Shown piece by piece: positions 7,075-15,576 of a stretch of 64,000 bases of DNA. Position numbers and translations under genes: made by a program. Below the pieces are notes generated by a model that did no database searches, was not told the origin of the DNA, and worked only from the letters and a program-made list of their open reading frames with translations. This DNA comes from Dictyobacter alpinus (GTDB taxonomy: Bacteria; Chloroflexota; Ktedonobacteria; Ktedonobacterales; Ktedonobacteraceae), in NCBI RefSeq assembly GCF_003967575.1, contig NZ_BIFT01000001.1, forward strand, positions 2,356,001 to 2,420,000. Reading direction: 5' to 3'. Numbering within the stretch: the stretch's first letter is position 1; each line of letters opens with the position of its first letter.

Positions 7075-7821
7075 CTAACGCATAATTTCTCCGCCGTTGA
7101 CAAGCAAGGTTTGTCCTGTCATAAATGAGGCTGATGGCGAGGCTAGAAACAGGGCTGTCTGCAAAATATCGTCGGCGGTTCCCCAACGTTTCATGGGAAT
7201 CTCTGCGACGGCTTTCTGGCGTGATGTCTCGGAGAGTGTCTGGGACCATTCGTTTTCTATGCGTCCAGGAGCAATGCAATTTACTCTTACACGGGGAGCA
7301 AACTCGCTGGCCAGACAACGTGTTAAGGACATGATGGCTCCTTTGCTGATGGCATACATCTGGTTTGGTAAGCCCGGCGCTCCATCCAGAGCCCGATCCC
7401 AGCCCGTAGTTAAGATGCATCCTCCCTCACGCATGTACGGCTGCACTTCACGGCAACAGCGCCAGGTCCCCATTACGTCGACGCCAATCATGCGCTCAAA
7501 GACCTCGATTTCAGTCATGCCTTTGATTTCGTCCGTGTTGGCACTGGCACCAGCATTATTAATCCATACATCAATCGGACCCAACAACTCATAGGCATTT
7601 TTCACCAGTCGAGCAACTTCCGTAGGATCACATAGATCAGCCTGGGCGAGAAATGCTTTTCCTCCCTGTGCTTCAATCAGCTGGATGACTTCTTCAGCAC
7701 CACGACTGGAATGGGCATAGTGCACCAGCACAGTCGCGCCTTGTTCTGCAAAGCCAAGTGCTAATCTGCGACCAATGCTGCGTCCTGCTCCTGTTACCAC
7801 AACGGTTTTTCCAGCAAACAT
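7075..7821 (-). CDS. Short-chain dehydrogenase/reductase (SDR)
   Basis: 248 aa, classical SDR size. TGAGRSIGRRLA (residues 10-21) is the cofactor loop, with a Ser in place of the usual Gly, as in FabG-like members. NNAGAS follows at about residue 89, then the catalytic Ser region and YAISKGA (YxxxK, about 157-163). GRIENEW and a C-terminal SFMTGQTLLVNGGEIMR complete the fold; the VNGG end is typical of FabG-like enzymes. NADPH use is suggested by HYAHSSRGAEE after beta-2. Substrate unknown; monocistronic. Confidence 0.9.
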   Translation of the reverse strand: MFAGKTVVVTGAGRSIGRRLALGFAEQGATVLVHYAHSSRGAEEVIQLIEAQGGKAFLAQADLCDPTEVARLVKNAYELLGPIDVWINNAGASANTDEIKGMTEIEVFERMIGVDVMGTWRCCREVQPYMREGGCILTTGWDRALDGAPGLPNQMYAISKGAIMSLTRCLASEFAPRVRVNCIAPGRIENEWSQTLSETSRQKAVAEIPMKRWGTADDILQTALFLASPSASFMTGQTLLVNGGEIMR

Positions 7822-8035
7822 CTTATACCTTCCTTATTATGATTAGCGATACTCCATGGCTACATTAAACAACATACACTGCATAGCTGGCACAGCCACA
7901 GAAAGCTTTTCGTCAATAACCATAAGTGTTACACTAATAGGGTCAAACTGCCCAATGTCGAGCAGTGACCTTTATGCGAGAAGATGCCATGTGTGGAGTG
8001 CAGCGATGCACAACATGAAAGGAGTTATACTACCC

Positions 8036-9496
8036 GTGAGTCAATCTACTTCTTCAGCGGATTCATCAACACCATCTATCTTGTCCCTGGATGAACAGCG
8101 CGCCCTGTTACGCCGTCTGCGTAGCGATATTCTTACGGCATATCGCCCTCATCTTCAAGAAGGTTCGGGACCCATTCGAGTTATGGCACGTATTGTGGCT
8201 GAATTGGAACAAACCTGCCACGCGCATGCTATATCGGATGACCTTATTCGTTCTGAGATTGTAAATCGAACCATCGGTGATATCGACTTGCGTCAGGTAG
8301 TTGAATGCGAAGGCGAGCCAGGAGGTCCTCTTGATTATCGCATCCTGGCCGATGAATTGGGTATTGCCCTGCCCGGCGAGCAACTACATAATTATACAGC
8401 TACCGGCGAAACCTATCTCTGGTTACGTGAGCAAATGTTAGCATGTGAGCGACTCTTGCTCAAACAGGGCTTTGATCCACGTGTTTATGATATTTATGGT
8501 ATCGGTAATCCAGTCCTGCGTGGCTGGCTGGCCGCAGAAATGGGCCGCTGGGGCATTGAAGTTACTCATCGCAATGTCCATCTTAGTCTGGGTGCAATGG
8601 ATGGTATTGATAACGTTTTACGTGGTCTTGCCCACATCGCTCGTACACAAAAAAAAGAACAGATTGCCATACTTTTCCCTGAACCGGGCTTCGGTGTTCC
8701 TGAGTGGCAGGCAATGAGTTATGGCTATCAGATTCATCGCTATAGTACATCAGCTGAAAACCACTTTAAATTAACAGGAGAGCAACTGGATCAGGTCCTG
8801 GCTGAAAATCCAGCTATTTCTGTGCTCTATCTGACTATTACGAATAATCCTACGGCTTTTGCCTATACACCTGAGGAACTTAATGATCTTCACGCGGTAC
8901 TCCGACGCTATCGAGAAAGTGGCCGCCAAGTCTTCATTCTTGCTGACCTTGCCTATATCGGGACCGGTAAGCCGGAAGAAGATCAGGCGCGTATGGCTAC
9001 ATTTATCGAGTCTGATGTACTTAAACATACGATCTTTGTCAGTAGTTTCTCTAAAACTCATACCCTGACAGGCGAGCGTCTGGGCTGGGTTACCTGTGGC
9101 GATCCCGATATTGCAGTTGGCATTTCCGTAAGTTGGTCCAATGGCCTGGCCGCACTTCCTGGTGAGTGGCAATTGCGCTTCATGGCCTACTATCGTCTCT
9201 TCCAGGAACGTCCGCAGCTTGGCGAAAAACTGCGTCGCTTCTATCGCTTAAGGCGCACACAACTAATCGCCCAATTGCGTGCTATCGATGAACAATTCCA
9301 GCTCTTTGACCAAATTTATATCGATGATGATGCAACAGTCTACAACTGGAGCAAACTCAAAGAAGGGGTAGATGCATTTTCGCTCTTTGAAAAAACTGGT
9401 ATCGCTGGCGTACCCGGCAGCGGCTTTGGCTACGATGATGCCTATATCCGTTTTTCCATCGGCGTGATCCCCATCATCCTCAAAGATCCTCTATAA
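8036..9496 (+). CDS. PLP-dependent aminotransferase, fold type I (second)
   Basis: 486 aa from a GTG at 8036. AAAGGAG at 8018-8024 lies 11 nt before it; longer in-frame starts back to 7856 lack a ribosome site and add non-conserved residues. An N-terminal helical extension (about 1-110) precedes the aminotransferase core: SLGAMDGIDNVLRGLA, LTITNNPTAFAYTPEEL, ADLAYIGTG, and the Schiff-base lysine in SSFSKTHTLTGERLGW. The C-terminal PGSGFGYDDAYIRFSIG carries the carboxylate-binding Arg. The extension and substrate loops do not match a named aminotransferase I know; amino-acid substrate not assignable. Confidence 0.82.
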   Translation: MSQSTSSADSSTPSILSLDEQRALLRRLRSDILTAYRPHLQEGSGPIRVMARIVAELEQTCHAHAISDDLIRSEIVNRTIGDIDLRQVVECEGEPGGPLDYRILADELGIALPGEQLHNYTATGETYLWLREQMLACERLLLKQGFDPRVYDIYGIGNPVLRGWLAAEMGRWGIEVTHRNVHLSLGAMDGIDNVLRGLAHIARTQKKEQIAILFPEPGFGVPEWQAMSYGYQIHRYSTSAENHFKLTGEQLDQVLAENPAISVLYLTITNNPTAFAYTPEELNDLHAVLRRYRESGRQVFILADLAYIGTGKPEEDQARMATFIESDVLKHTIFVSSFSKTHTLTGERLGWVTCGDPDIAVGISVSWSNGLAALPGEWQLRFMAYYRLFQERPQLGEKLRRFYRLRRTQLIAQLRAIDEQFQLFDQIYIDDDATVYNWSKLKEGVDAFSLFEKTGIAGVPGSGFGYDDAYIRFSIGVIPIILKDPL

Positions 9497-9540
9497 AAAA
9501 TAGGAACCAGAAGAACACATCTTCCACCCACCAACATGTT

Positions 9541-9788
9541 TGAGGGAGAAATGGCTACTCGCACATGAGGGTTCCACCCTCAACTCTTTTGAGGGAGAAA
9601 TGGCTACTCCGTATGTGAGGGTTCCACCCTCCAACTCTTTTGAGAGGAAAATGGCTACTCCGTATGTAAGGGTTCCACCCTCCAACTCTTTTGAGAGGGA
9701 AATGGTGGGGCGGTCGCGACCGCCCCACCATTTCCCTCTCAAAAAAAGCGAGCGCCGTAGGCGCGAGCGTAAGGCATAAAACTTGCAC
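9541..9788. repeat. Tandem 51-bp repeats plus 56-bp perfect palindrome (interspersed element, copy 1)
   Basis: Three tandem units of about 51 bp (TTTTGAGGGAGAAATGGCTA... to CCACCCTCCAACTC), the fourth turning into a perfect 56-bp palindrome at 9689-9744 with core GGCGGTCGCGACCGCC. A short hairpin GCGCC-gta-GGCGC and ATAAAACTTGCAC follow. Both strands are open because of the symmetry; I call no gene. The palindrome core and the 3' segment recur at 35924-36027, so this is one copy of a dispersed family. Confidence 0.85.
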
Positions 9789-10257
9789 CTACAGTTAACC
9801 ACCAATCTCTATAGATACTTTACACACCACACATGAAATACTACTATTCGTCTTGCCTACTAAACTATCCACTTAGACATATTGCTAGTTTCGTCTGCAA
9901 GTGATAATCTTGTAGATAGAGAAATGAAGGTGACGGGACTATTTGGGTGGATCCCCACGTGGACTGTAAGAGTACCGGTAAACCATCATTGAAGTATTTC
10001 AAGGCCGAAATGCGCCAGCAATTCGTCTCTATGAAGTCTGAACAAATCGCGGTGGCCGATATATACATATCGGCTCAGTTGAATTGTGACCAGTTCATGG
10101 CACAGTGCGTGTTCCAGTGCTGTAACCGTCATTAATTTGTGACAGACCTGAATTTTATGTTATAACGAGATGAATTGATTATCGGATGCAGGATAATATC
10201 CTGCTTTCCTGGGCAAATTTTACACAGGGTTACAACAACATCATAAGGAGAAAACGC
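9789..10257. other. Non-coding interval upstream of gap
   Basis: No gene seen. It contains the probable gap promoter: -35 TTGTGA (10137-10142), an 18-bp spacer and -10 TATAAC (10161-10166), giving a leader of about 85 nt. A ribosome site AAGGAG sits just before ATG 10258. The rest (9789-10130) shows no clear structure to me. Confidence 0.5.
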
Positions 10258-11271
10258 ATGGCAACCCGCGTAGGCATTAATGGCTTCGGACGTATTGGAC
10301 GTCAATCGCTCAAAGCAATCCTTGAAAACCACTCCAGCGAACTAGAGGTTGTCGCTGTTAACGATCTCACTGATACCAAGACAAATGCTCACCTTCTCAA
10401 GTATGATTCCACCTATGGACGTTTCCCCGGCGAAGTTGAAGCCACAGCAGAAACCTTAATTGTAGATGGTCATGAGATCAAAGTTATCGCTCAAAGAGAT
10501 CCGGCTCAAATTCCCTGGGGTGATCTGGGTGTAGATCTTGTTATCGAATCAACCGGTCTTTTTACGGATGCTGACAAAGCTTCTGCGCATTTAAAGGGCG
10601 GTGCTAAAAAAGTTATTATCTCTGCACCTGCTAAGGGCGAGGATCTGACAATTGTGCTGGGTGTCAACCAGGACATGTATGATCCAGCCAAACACAATAT
10701 TATTTCCAATGCTTCCTGTACCACTAACTGTCTGGCGCCTACCGCTAAGGTCCTGAATGATACCTTTGGTATTGAGCGTGGTCTGATGAATACCATCCAC
10801 TCTTACACCAATGATCAGCGTATCCTTGATCAGGTGCATAAAGATTTGCGCCGTGCTCGTACCGCTGGTAGCAACATTATCCCAACTACTACCGGTGCGG
10901 CCCGTGCTCTGGCTCTGGTTATTCCTGAGTTGAAGGGTCGCTTCGATGGTATGTCCTTACGCGTTCCTACTGTGACCGTTTCGGTGGTTGATTTCGTGAT
11001 TACAACCCGTAAGGAAGCCTCGATTGAAGCGGTGAATGATGCCTTCAAAGAGGCTGCTGCTGGCTCACTGAAAGGGATCCTGGGCTTTACAGACGAGCCT
11101 CTGGTCTCTACCGATTTCCGCGGCGATCCTCGTTCTTCTATCGTTGATGGCCTCTCCACAATGGTCCTTGGTGGCAATATGATTAAGGTTCTGGCCTGGT
11201 ACGATAATGAGTGGGGTTATTCAAACCGCATCTCTGACCTGGCAGCCTTCGTTGCTGAAAAAGGCTTCTAA
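10258..11271 (+). CDS. gap: Glyceraldehyde-3-phosphate dehydrogenase, type I
   Basis: 337 aa, standard length. Converts glyceraldehyde-3-phosphate, NAD+ and phosphate to 1,3-bisphosphoglycerate. INGFGRIGRQ (NAD fold) is at the N-terminus, SNASCTTNCLAP holds the catalytic cysteine (about residue 154), and WYDNEWGYSNR is near the end. Start at ATG 10258 is set by the AAGGAG ahead of it and by the conserved MATRVGINGFGR; upstream in-frame codons are leader. First gene of the gap-pgk-tpiA cluster, with a hairpin between gap and pgk that may attenuate readthrough. Confidence 0.97.
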   Translation: MATRVGINGFGRIGRQSLKAILENHSSELEVVAVNDLTDTKTNAHLLKYDSTYGRFPGEVEATAETLIVDGHEIKVIAQRDPAQIPWGDLGVDLVIESTGLFTDADKASAHLKGGAKKVIISAPAKGEDLTIVLGVNQDMYDPAKHNIISNASCTTNCLAPTAKVLNDTFGIERGLMNTIHSYTNDQRILDQVHKDLRRARTAGSNIIPTTTGAARALALVIPELKGRFDGMSLRVPTVTVSVVDFVITTRKEASIEAVNDAFKEAAAGSLKGILGFTDEPLVSTDFRGDPRSSIVDGLSTMVLGGNMIKVLAWYDNEWGYSNRISDLAAFVAEKGF

Positions 11272-11286
11272 TTTGCGCAGTTCTCG

Positions 11287-11324
11287 ATGGCGTATGTTTC
11301 ATGTTTCACGTGAAACTACGCCAT
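11287..11324 (+). terminator. Hairpin after gap with a parS-like site in its loop
   Basis: ATGGCGTA (11287-11294) pairs with TACGCCAT (11317-11324), followed by TTTTA. The loop contains the parS-like site 11302-11317, which can itself pair. Either a leaky terminator between gap and pgk or simply a parS context. Confidence 0.5.
11302..11317. other. parS-like site 7 (15 of 16 bases)
   Basis: TGTTTCACGTGAAACT; one mismatch at the last base from the parS consensus. In the gap-pgk intergenic region. Confidence 0.7.
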
Positions 11325-11377
11325 TTTATGTGTCCGGGCATATTCATCTATGCCTGAACCAGAGCTAGGACAAAGCT

Positions 11378-12571
11378 ATGCATAAAAAAACCGTGCGGGA
11401 CATTGATGTGACTGGTAAACATGTGCTGGTCCGAGTTGATTTTAATGTTCCCCTGGATGCCAATCAGCACATTACCGATGATACGCGTATTGCGGCGGCC
11501 CTGCCAACTATTGAATATCTGTTGAAGAATGGGGCCGCCGTTATTCTTATGTCCCATCTGGGCCGGCCTAAAGGCCAGGTGGTTGAAGAGATGCGTTTAA
11601 AACCTGTCGCGGAACGCCTGGCGACTTTGCTGCAGTTACCAGTCCAAACCACCACAGATGCGATCGGTTCCGAGACTGAAGCTAAAGCGAAGGCATTACA
11701 ACCTGGACAGGTTTTGTTGCTTGAAAACTTGCGCTTCCATAAAGAAGAAGAAAAGAATGATCCTGATTTCGCTCAGCAACTGGCATCACTGGGAGATGTG
11801 TATGTCAATGATGCCTTCGGTACCGCGCATCGTGCACACGCGTCAACGGAGGGTGTCACCCATTATCTTCCAGGTGTCTCCGGCTTCCTGATGGAGAAAG
11901 AACTGAATTTCCTGGGTAAGACACTGGAAAATCCGAAACGTCCTTTTGCGGCCCTGGTGGGAGGAGCAAAGGTATCCGATAAAATCGCTGTACTGGAACG
12001 CTTGATCGGTATCTCGGATACGATTTTAATTGGTGGCGGTATGGCTAATACATTCCTGAAAGCTCAGGGATTAGAGATTGGCGATTCTTTATATGAGGAA
12101 GCAAAGGTGGATGTGGCCAAAAACTTACTTGCCCAGGCTCAGCAACAAGGAAAAAAGTTTTTATTGCCCCGCGATGTGGTGATTGCTGATCGCTTTGCCG
12201 CTGATGCGAACCATCAGGTGGTTCTGGCCGAGAATGTCCCACAGGGCTGGCGCATCCTGGATATCGGGCCAGCTGCGGTTGAGGAATTTCATCAGGCTCT
12301 GGCTAATGCTCAGACGATCATTTGGAATGGTACGCTGGGTGTCGCAGAAATGCCCGCTTTCGCCAAAGGCACCAATGCAGTAGTTAAGATCCTGGCAGAT
12401 CTGACGAAACAGGGAGCGACAACCATTATTGGTGGCGGTGACTCTGCTGCGGCCGTTGAGCAGGCTGGCGCAGCCAAACAGATGACGCATGTCTCAACTG
12501 GCGGTGGGGCTTCTCTTGAGTTTCTGGAGGGTCGCGTACTCCCCGGAGTAGCAGCCTTGCAGGATGCTTAA
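11378..12571 (+). CDS. pgk: Phosphoglycerate kinase
   Basis: 397 aa, full length. Transfers phosphate from 1,3-bisphosphoglycerate to ADP. GKHVLVRVDFNVPLD is at the N-terminus, MSHLGRPKG near residue 58, VNDAFGTAHRAHAST near 147, LVGGAKVSDKI near 190 and the nucleotide loop GGGDSAAAVEQAG near the C-terminus. It follows gap by 106 bp and precedes tpiA by 139 bp, in glycolytic order and on the same strand, which supports co-transcription. The ribosome-binding site is weak (AGGAC). Confidence 0.97.
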   Translation: MHKKTVRDIDVTGKHVLVRVDFNVPLDANQHITDDTRIAAALPTIEYLLKNGAAVILMSHLGRPKGQVVEEMRLKPVAERLATLLQLPVQTTTDAIGSETEAKAKALQPGQVLLLENLRFHKEEEKNDPDFAQQLASLGDVYVNDAFGTAHRAHASTEGVTHYLPGVSGFLMEKELNFLGKTLENPKRPFAALVGGAKVSDKIAVLERLIGISDTILIGGGMANTFLKAQGLEIGDSLYEEAKVDVAKNLLAQAQQQGKKFLLPRDVVIADRFAADANHQVVLAENVPQGWRILDIGPAAVEEFHQALANAQTIIWNGTLGVAEMPAFAKGTNAVVKILADLTKQGATTIIGGGDSAAAVEQAGAAKQMTHVSTGGGASLEFLEGRVLPGVAALQDA

Positions 12572-12710
12572 AGCTAAAGATGATACAATAATATATCATC
12601 CTTATTTGTAGCAAAATTTTGTCGGGAGCGGCCAGCCTGGTCGCTCCTTCAGTTCGATATATTACCTGATAACGGATCTCTGATGATCCTCATTGGTAAA
12701 GGAGCAATGT

Positions 12711-13505
12711 ATGGCGACTATGCGCACTACTATTATTGCAGGCAACTGGAAAATGAATTTTGGACCACAACAAGCTTCTCGCTTTACCGCCGAAATTCTT
12801 CCAGAACTGGATAAAATTATTCGGCAACATCCCAGCATGCTGAGTATTCTTTGTCCTCCTTCAATTTCATTGTCTGCTGTCCATCAAGTCATGCAGTCGA
12901 TTCCTACTCATGGTATTGAATTGGGCGCTCAAAATATGTACTTCGAGGACAAGGGCGCCTTCACCGGAGAAACTGCTCCTGAAATGGTGAAGGAACTATG
13001 CTCGGCCGTTATCCTGGGCCACTCTGAGCGACGCAATTATTTCCATGAGACCGATGAACTGGTAAATAAAAAGGTGCATGCTGCTTTACACTATGGCTTG
13101 CTGCCAATTGTGTGTATCGGTGAAAATACTGAACAATATGAGTTGGGCGAGACACAATCCGTAATTCGGGATCAGATTCATCGAAGTCTGGCTGGCCTGG
13201 ATGCTGAACAAGCCAGCCAGATTGTAATCGCTTATGAACCTATCTGGGCGATTGGCACCGGCAAAGCAGCGACGGCTTCTGAAGCTAACATGGTTATCCA
13301 TTATATTCGCTACGTTTACTCAGAGATATATGGGGCAGATGCTGCTCAGGCAATTCGCATTTTATATGGTGGCAGCGTAACATCTGCTAACATTGGCGAG
13401 TTCCTCGCTTATCCAGATATTGATGGTGGCTTAATTGGTGGAGCGAGCATTAAACCAGATTTCGTGGAGATAGTGCGCAAATCTGCTGAAATAGTAAAAA
13501 AATAG
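12711..13505 (+). CDS. tpiA: Triosephosphate isomerase
   Basis: 264 aa. Interconverts dihydroxyacetone phosphate and glyceraldehyde-3-phosphate. Motifs: AGNWKMN (catalytic Lys), LGHSERR (catalytic His), and YEPIWAIGTGKAA (catalytic Glu and the lid loop), then LYGGSVTSAN and GLIGGASI phosphate-binding loops. Start at ATG 12711 is favoured by AAAGGAG with proper spacing; an upstream ATG at 12693 would include that site. Last gene of the gap-pgk-tpiA cluster, followed by a terminator. Confidence 0.97.
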   Translation: MATMRTTIIAGNWKMNFGPQQASRFTAEILPELDKIIRQHPSMLSILCPPSISLSAVHQVMQSIPTHGIELGAQNMYFEDKGAFTGETAPEMVKELCSAVILGHSERRNYFHETDELVNKKVHAALHYGLLPIVCIGENTEQYELGETQSVIRDQIHRSLAGLDAEQASQIVIAYEPIWAIGTGKAATASEANMVIHYIRYVYSEIYGADAAQAIRILYGGSVTSANIGEFLAYPDIDGGLIGGASIKPDFVEIVRKSAEIVKK

Positions 13506-13528
13506 TTTTGTATCCATAAACAACCTTT

Positions 13529-13569
13529 ATAACGAGAAAGCATAATCAGGCTTTCTCGTTATAATTTTT
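13529..13569 (+). terminator. Terminator of tpiA
   Basis: 13-bp perfect inverted repeat (arms 13529-13541 and 13550-13562) with 8-nt loop, followed by AATTTTTA, 24 bp past the stop. Confidence 0.8.
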
Positions 13570-13844
13570 ATCTTTCACAGATTTTATAGTTAATTCTTTA
13601 GTGAATTCAGAATAAGCATAAATTCCGGTGCAAACGACAAATAAATGTAGTATGCACAATAATAAAAGCGTTTGAGAGGCGCTAGAAATGCCCTTGGTGA
13701 AGTTTAACTACTCAATATATTAGTGACAATAGCAGAGCCTTTTCAATCCTCTTAGAATGCGTTTAGGATGGTTTCATATCTCTATTGTTAATAAGGGTCC
13801 CGAAAGGATTGGAGAACGGATTGTGGGCCGCTAGCTTTCCACAG

Positions 13845-14118
13845 TGTGGATAACTTTTCCACATTTCTTAGCATTTTTCTGATTGTTAGATTTGTGGATA
13901 ACTTATCCACAAAATGAGGTTTATCCACATTCAGTCTAGCGTTTTTTAAAATTTTGTGATATGTTTACTGTTTTTATTATTAATTACTCTTTTTATACAA
14001 GAAGAAAGCGCTTCTCGCACTGCCCATAAAAAAACATGAGCCAACTATACACTGGCTCACGTTTGAAGTTATACACAAAGTTATCCACATATGCACAGAC
14101 TTATGCACATGTGGATAA
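13845..14118. other. DnaA-box cluster A (second part of the origin region)
   Basis: Eight matches to TTATNCACA or its complement by my reading: 13845, 13893, 13903, 13921, 14069, 14081, 14101 and 14110, plus a variant TTTTCCACA at 13855. Between the two halves, 13938-14000 is very AT-rich. The cluster abuts the rpoD stop at 14123. With cluster B at 18.1-19.5 kb it brackets rpoD-dnaG, as in bipartite origins, or it may be a DnaA-titration site. Confidence 0.75.
14027..14061 (-). terminator. Terminator of rpoD, inside DnaA-box cluster A
   Basis: Arms CATGAGCCA (14035-14043) and TGGCTCACG (14053-14061), one mismatch, with an A run at 14027-14034 that becomes a U tract on the minus strand. Confidence 0.6.
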
Positions 14119-14122
14119 CAAT

Positions 14123-15421
14123 TTAGTCTAGATAATCTTTTAACTTGCGGCTGCGACTTGGATGTCGTAGTTTGCGCAATGCTTTGGCTTCGATCTGACG
14201 AATACGCTCACGCGTAACATGAAATTCTTTGCCCACTTCTTCCAGGGTACGACTTCGGCCATCGTCCAATCCAAAACGCAGTTGCAGTACTTTTCTTTCA
14301 CGCTCAGTCAAGCTATCCAGCACATCTTCTACTTGCTCTTTGAGCAATTGATGGCTGGCCGCTTCAGCAGGTGCCAGAGCTGTCTGATCTTCCAGGAAGT
14401 CACCAAGATGGCTGTCGTCTTCTTCACCAATTGGTGTCTCCAGACTGACTGGTTCCTGGCTAACCTTGATGATCTCACGTACTTTTTCGGCACTGATCTC
14501 CATCTGCTCGGCTATTTCTTCCGATGTAGGTTCACGTCCAAGATCTTGCAGAAGGCGGCGGCTGATACGGATCAGGCGGTTGATGGTTTCAACCATATGT
14601 ACCGGGATACGAATCGTACGAGCTTGATCGGCGATAGCGCGTGTGATTGCCTGACGAATCCACCAGGTTGCATAGGTGCTAAACTTGAAGCCTTTGGTGT
14701 AATCAAATTTCTCGACTGCGCGAATCAGACCAATATTTCCTTCCTGGATCAGGTCCAGCAAGTTCATTCCACGACCAATATATTTTTTTGCTACGCTAAC
14801 AACCAGGCGCAAATTGGCCTCGGTCAAGCGGCGTTGGGCCTCTTCGCCGTCTTCAATATATTTGCGATTTGGTTTAACCTTGAGGCGCTCTGCACGAAGA
14901 CGTTCTTGCTTACCACGCTCCATCAGGTGAGCCAGACGTACTTCTTCTTCAGCGTTTAACAAGGGAACGCGACCAATCTCACGCAAGTACATGCGCACAG
15001 GATCATCCAGGCTGCTCTCAAGGTCAGCTACGACAATTCCCATGCCCTCTCCAAGTTCATCCCATTTGGGGTCTGCCAGGATCTCGGCATCCACTGCTGC
15101 AACCTCCTCAGGACCAGGCTCCCAATCTGCTGGTGGCTCTTTAGTTGGATCCAGGGCGTCCATAGGTTCTTCGTCCTGCAATTTAAACAGGTCAAATTCC
15201 TCGCTGTCTCCAACGGGTGCCGATGGGTTTGCCGCTGGAACATGAGCATGATGACCGACGGTGTCAATATTAAAGACATCTGCCGTATCATTTAACATGG
15301 ATTGATCCATATCAAAATGTTCAAGTTCAAAAACATTATTTAATGGCCCTGTACTGATGGTACTGACGTTACCACGGTCATTTTGTACTCGATCCATTAC
15401 TTCTTGGTCCCGATTAACCAT
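14123..15421 (-). CDS. rpoD: RNA polymerase primary sigma factor (sigma-70, RpoD)
   Basis: 432 aa. An acidic N-terminal segment of about 150 residues stands in place of a typical region 1.1. Region 1.2 is DPVRMYLREIGRVPLL; region 2 is NLRLVVSVAKKYIGRGMNLL through QEGNIGLIRAVEKFDYTKGFKFS and YATWWIRQAITRAI. Region 3 begins RIPVHMVETINRLI. Region 4 ends in TLEEVGKEFHVTRERIRQIEAKALRKLRHPSRS, the -35-binding HTH of housekeeping sigmas. AAGGGGG precedes the ATG. It lies 155 bp downstream of dnaG in the same direction, as in the macromolecular-synthesis operon, and reads away from the main origin cluster. Confidence 0.95.
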   Translation of the reverse strand: MVNRDQEVMDRVQNDRGNVSTISTGPLNNVFELEHFDMDQSMLNDTADVFNIDTVGHHAHVPAANPSAPVGDSEEFDLFKLQDEEPMDALDPTKEPPADWEPGPEEVAAVDAEILADPKWDELGEGMGIVVADLESSLDDPVRMYLREIGRVPLLNAEEEVRLAHLMERGKQERLRAERLKVKPNRKYIEDGEEAQRRLTEANLRLVVSVAKKYIGRGMNLLDLIQEGNIGLIRAVEKFDYTKGFKFSTYATWWIRQAITRAIADQARTIRIPVHMVETINRLIRISRRLLQDLGREPTSEEIAEQMEISAEKVREIIKVSQEPVSLETPIGEEDDSHLGDFLEDQTALAPAEAASHQLLKEQVEDVLDSLTERERKVLQLRFGLDDGRSRTLEEVGKEFHVTRERIRQIEAKALRKLRHPSRSRKLKDYLD

Positions 15422-15576
15422 TCTGGCATCCCCCTTCAGAAAACAGGCCTAATAGATAAACGATAAATGATAACAATTCCTGCTCTCTGGTCCGATTTGG
15501 TAAAAATGATTTTTTATTGCCGCTCTACTAGATTGCGGCGGGTTATGTGTCTTTTCGTTATACTCGACAGTTTGGA

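Noticed and set aside
9541..9744. Tandem repeats as a CRISPR array
   Set aside because: Units are contiguous without unique spacers and pass into a palindrome.
9491..9805. Open frames through the tandem repeats with repeated FEREMATPYVRVPPSNS-like peptides
   Set aside because: All three frames are open through the repeats and the palindrome gives the same on both strands; no start site. Treated as a non-coding repeat.
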